Shown in pieces: positions 15,071-16,607 of a stretch of 16,607 bases of DNA. A model generated the notes under the pieces. It was not told the DNA's origin. It did not search any database and saw only the letters and a list, made by a program, of their open reading frames with translations. Within the stretch, counting starts at the first letter, position 1. Every line of letters begins with the position of its first letter. Both the position numbers and the translations under genes were made by a program. The stretch covers positions 1-16,607 of the forward strand of contig NZ_CALDDG010000100.1 in NCBI RefSeq assembly GCF_937936435.1, written 5' to 3'. Origin of the DNA: an uncultured Sulfuricurvum sp. (GTDB taxonomy: Bacteria > Campylobacterota > Campylobacteria > Campylobacterales > Sulfurimonadaceae).

Positions 15071-15793
15071 ATGAAACAAAAAATCGGAAAATTTAAAAGC
15101 TCTATCGCTACCCTCGAACTGCACGAGCGTGTGTTGACCGAGAATACCCTTATCATCGCCGAACCGGGTTCGGGGAAAACCCATCTGGCCAATAAAATCC
15201 GCGAGTTCGTCATTGCCAGCGGATTGCCGACTCTGTATCTGGATTTTTCCGATCCGGATATCGAACAGATCGAAGAGCGTTTCAAACACGGAAGCGATTT
15301 TCACTACATGCGTTTTGACGAGAGCGATGAGTTTAACAGTACGTTCGATCAAGCGATCGCCGAGCGTAAAAACATCTATATGGCCGTCAATCCGAGTTAT
15401 TTCGCAAGTAAACGAGAGATCAAAAGTAAATTGTCCCAAACGATTCAAAAACGTGAATTAATGAACAACTATTACTATTTTATGCAAGAGATTGCCAGTC
15501 TGGAAGGGTTTTACACCAAGTTCGAAGACTTTATTTTTTACATCTTCGATTTGGTCAATCTCAAAAAATTCGGTTTGACGTTTTTGACGCAGCCGCATGA
15601 AATTTTCGAGAATCCGCGTATCAAACTGATCTTTTCATTTTTATATATCGGGCGTTGTTCCAACGCCTATTATTACAATACGACCGTATTGCGTAATATG
15701 AAACCTTATACGTTTTTATATCAGCACCGTGTGGACAACCGTTCGCTTCTTTTCAACAACATTCAAAGCGATATCGTTTTCATCGACGTATAA
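15071..15793 (+). CDS. P-loop ATPase, function unknown
   Basis: A 240-residue ATP-binding protein with a Walker A motif AEPGSGKT (residues 30-37) near the N-terminus. Next come a strand LPTLYLDFSDPD, a probable second strand NIYMAVNP, a helical middle with several aromatic residues (NNYYYFMQEI), and LTFLTQPHEIF, which resembles the sensor strand of HerA/FtsK-like or Zot-like ATPases. No textbook Walker B DE pair is obvious. There is no signal peptide or membrane helix. I placed the start at ATG 15071, which opens a typical N-terminus; an in-frame TTG at 15035 would add 12 residues. No strong Shine-Dalgarno is visible. It stands alone between yaeQ and the transporter, so context gives little help. 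Confidence 0.75.
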   Translation: MKQKIGKFKSSIATLELHERVLTENTLIIAEPGSGKTHLANKIREFVIASGLPTLYLDFSDPDIEQIEERFKHGSDFHYMRFDESDEFNSTFDQAIAERKNIYMAVNPSYFASKREIKSKLSQTIQKRELMNNYYYFMQEIASLEGFYTKFEDFIFYIFDLVNLKKFGLTFLTQPHEIFENPRIKLIFSFLYIGRCSNAYYYNTTVLRNMKPYTFLYQHRVDNRSLLFNNIQSDIVFIDV

Positions 15794-15812
15794 GCTGCTT
15801 TTTGGGCAGCTT
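15792..15812 (+). terminator. Hairpin after the P-loop ATPase
   Basis: A 7-bp stem AAGCTGC/GCAGCTT with a TTTTTGG loop begins within the stop codon and is followed by a short T-run (TTTACGGTTT). It plausibly terminates the ATPase transcript. Confidence 0.5.
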
Positions 15813-15855
15813 TACGGTTTATCTCTCCTCCCAAATTTTTTAGTAAAGATTGACA

Positions 15856-16607
15856 ATGCGTTTAAGTCTACTCATGATAGCGGCGATGATGCTGTGGGGC
15901 GGCGGATGGCCTGCACTGAAAATATTGACCGAAAGCGTTCCGTGGGAAGTGGCTACGTTTTGGCGCTTTGCTTTGATGAGCATCGCTTTTGTCCCCGTAT
16001 TATGGTGGCATAAAAAGCGGATTTCCCTCTCCCCGTCGGCTTTATCGTGGGTCGGAGTGAGCGCTATGCTCAATGCCGTTTTTATGGGGTTGTCGTTTTG
16101 GGGTGTTAAAATAGGTACGGCAGGTGCCGGAGGGGTCATCATTACGACGCTAAGCCCGGTAATCACGGTGGGCATTGCGATCTTCTTTTTAGGATACCGG
16201 CCGACGCTTCGCCATTGGATCGGTCTGGGTATCGGTGTGATCGGCGGAGCAGTGATGCTGCAGGTATGGGAAAGTGAGGTTTTCTTTCACGGCGGGAATG
16301 TGATTTTTGTCCTGTGCGCTTTGGTTTGGGCGGTATTGACGCTTGCGGCGCAAAAATCGCACGTACATATCGATCCGGTCCATTATACTTTTTTGTTGGG
16401 ACTGACGGCGACGCTCATCATGTTTGTGATCGCTTATCCGTACGGAATCGAAAAAGCGTTTCAGCAGGATGAACGTTTCTGGGCGGCTATGGTCTATTTG
16501 GCGGTGCTGGGGCAAACGGTTGCGTCGACGATCTATTTTATCGCATCCGGAGCAATGGGATCGGGACGTGCCAGCTCCTATATGTTTTTGGTTCCCGTCT
16601 CTGCGTT
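15856..16607 (+). CDS. EamA/DMT-family transporter (partial)
   Basis: Inner-membrane permease of the drug/metabolite transporter superfamily (EamA family, RhaT/YdcZ-like ten-helix type). The first 250 codons are present and the frame runs off the right edge. Starting at MRLSLLIAAMMLWGGGWPALK, the sequence shows the typical N-terminal helix with the WGG motif, then FWRFALMSIAFVPVL, then AGGVIITTLSPVITVGIAIFFLGYRPTLRHWIGLGIGVIGGAVML, which closes the first EamA repeat with its short charged loop. A second repeat begins at about 143 (GNVIFVLCALVWAVLTLAAQKS). The end fragment SGRASSYMFLVPV matches the second-repeat motif. The substrate is not predictable. The ATG at 15856 has only a weak ribosome binding site (AAAGAT). 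Confidence 0.9.
   Translation, partial: MRLSLLMIAAMMLWGGGWPALKILTESVPWEVATFWRFALMSIAFVPVLWWHKKRISLSPSALSWVGVSAMLNAVFMGLSFWGVKIGTAGAGGVIITTLSPVITVGIAIFFLGYRPTLRHWIGLGIGVIGGAVMLQVWESEVFFHGGNVIFVLCALVWAVLTLAAQKSHVHIDPVHYTFLLGLTATLIMFVIAYPYGIEKAFQQDERFWAAMVYLAVLGQTVASTIYFIASGAMGSGRASSYMFLVPVSA

Overview
The window reads like a chromosome segment of a free-living Campylobacterota (epsilonproteobacterial) organism, probably in the Sulfuricurvum/Sulfurimonas range. This is inferred from moderate GC, tightly packed genes, many TTG/GTG starts with AAGGA-type ribosome binding sites, an OprD-type porin, the long form of QueH, and the acetate cluster layout. I did no database comparison.

Left flank (1-2428, minus strand): a cyclophilin peptidyl-prolyl isomerase is followed 3 nt later by queH (tRNA queuosine synthesis). 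A Kef/CPA2-type cation:proton antiporter comes next and runs off the left edge.

Centre (2534-12377, plus strand): a membrane histidine kinase and an OmpR-family response regulator overlap each other. They sit directly upstream of an apparent acetate-use cluster. This holds an OprD-type porin, a DUF485 small membrane protein, an ActP-type sodium:solute symporter, a cyclic-nucleotide-binding/CBS/DUF294 nucleotidyltransferase, a DnaQ-like exonuclease and acetyl-CoA synthetase. The products would carry acetate across the outer membrane, then the inner membrane, and activate it to acetyl-CoA. The DUF294 protein is a plausible regulator. Two copies of GCTACGTT, 11 bp apart and just upstream of a -10-like box before the porin, look like an OmpR/PhoB-type operator, so the adjacent two-component system probably controls the cluster.

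AT-rich island (about 12421-14402, plus strand): between the acs terminator and yaeQ lie four small ORFs of 48, 194, 175 and 165 codons. Their composition differs visibly from the surrounding genes. Three I do not recognise. The fourth carries an R-x4-H motif (RNNILH) in a HEPN-like context, suggesting a ribonuclease effector. The first two overlap by ATGA. This is the best candidate here for an undescribed system, possibly toxin-antitoxin or phage defence, but function is inferred from one motif plus context.

Right flank (14445-16607, plus strand): a YaeQ-family protein, a small P-loop ATPase of unknown role, and the first part of an EamA/DMT-family membrane transporter that leaves the window. 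I saw no tRNA, rRNA, CRISPR array or insertion sequence.
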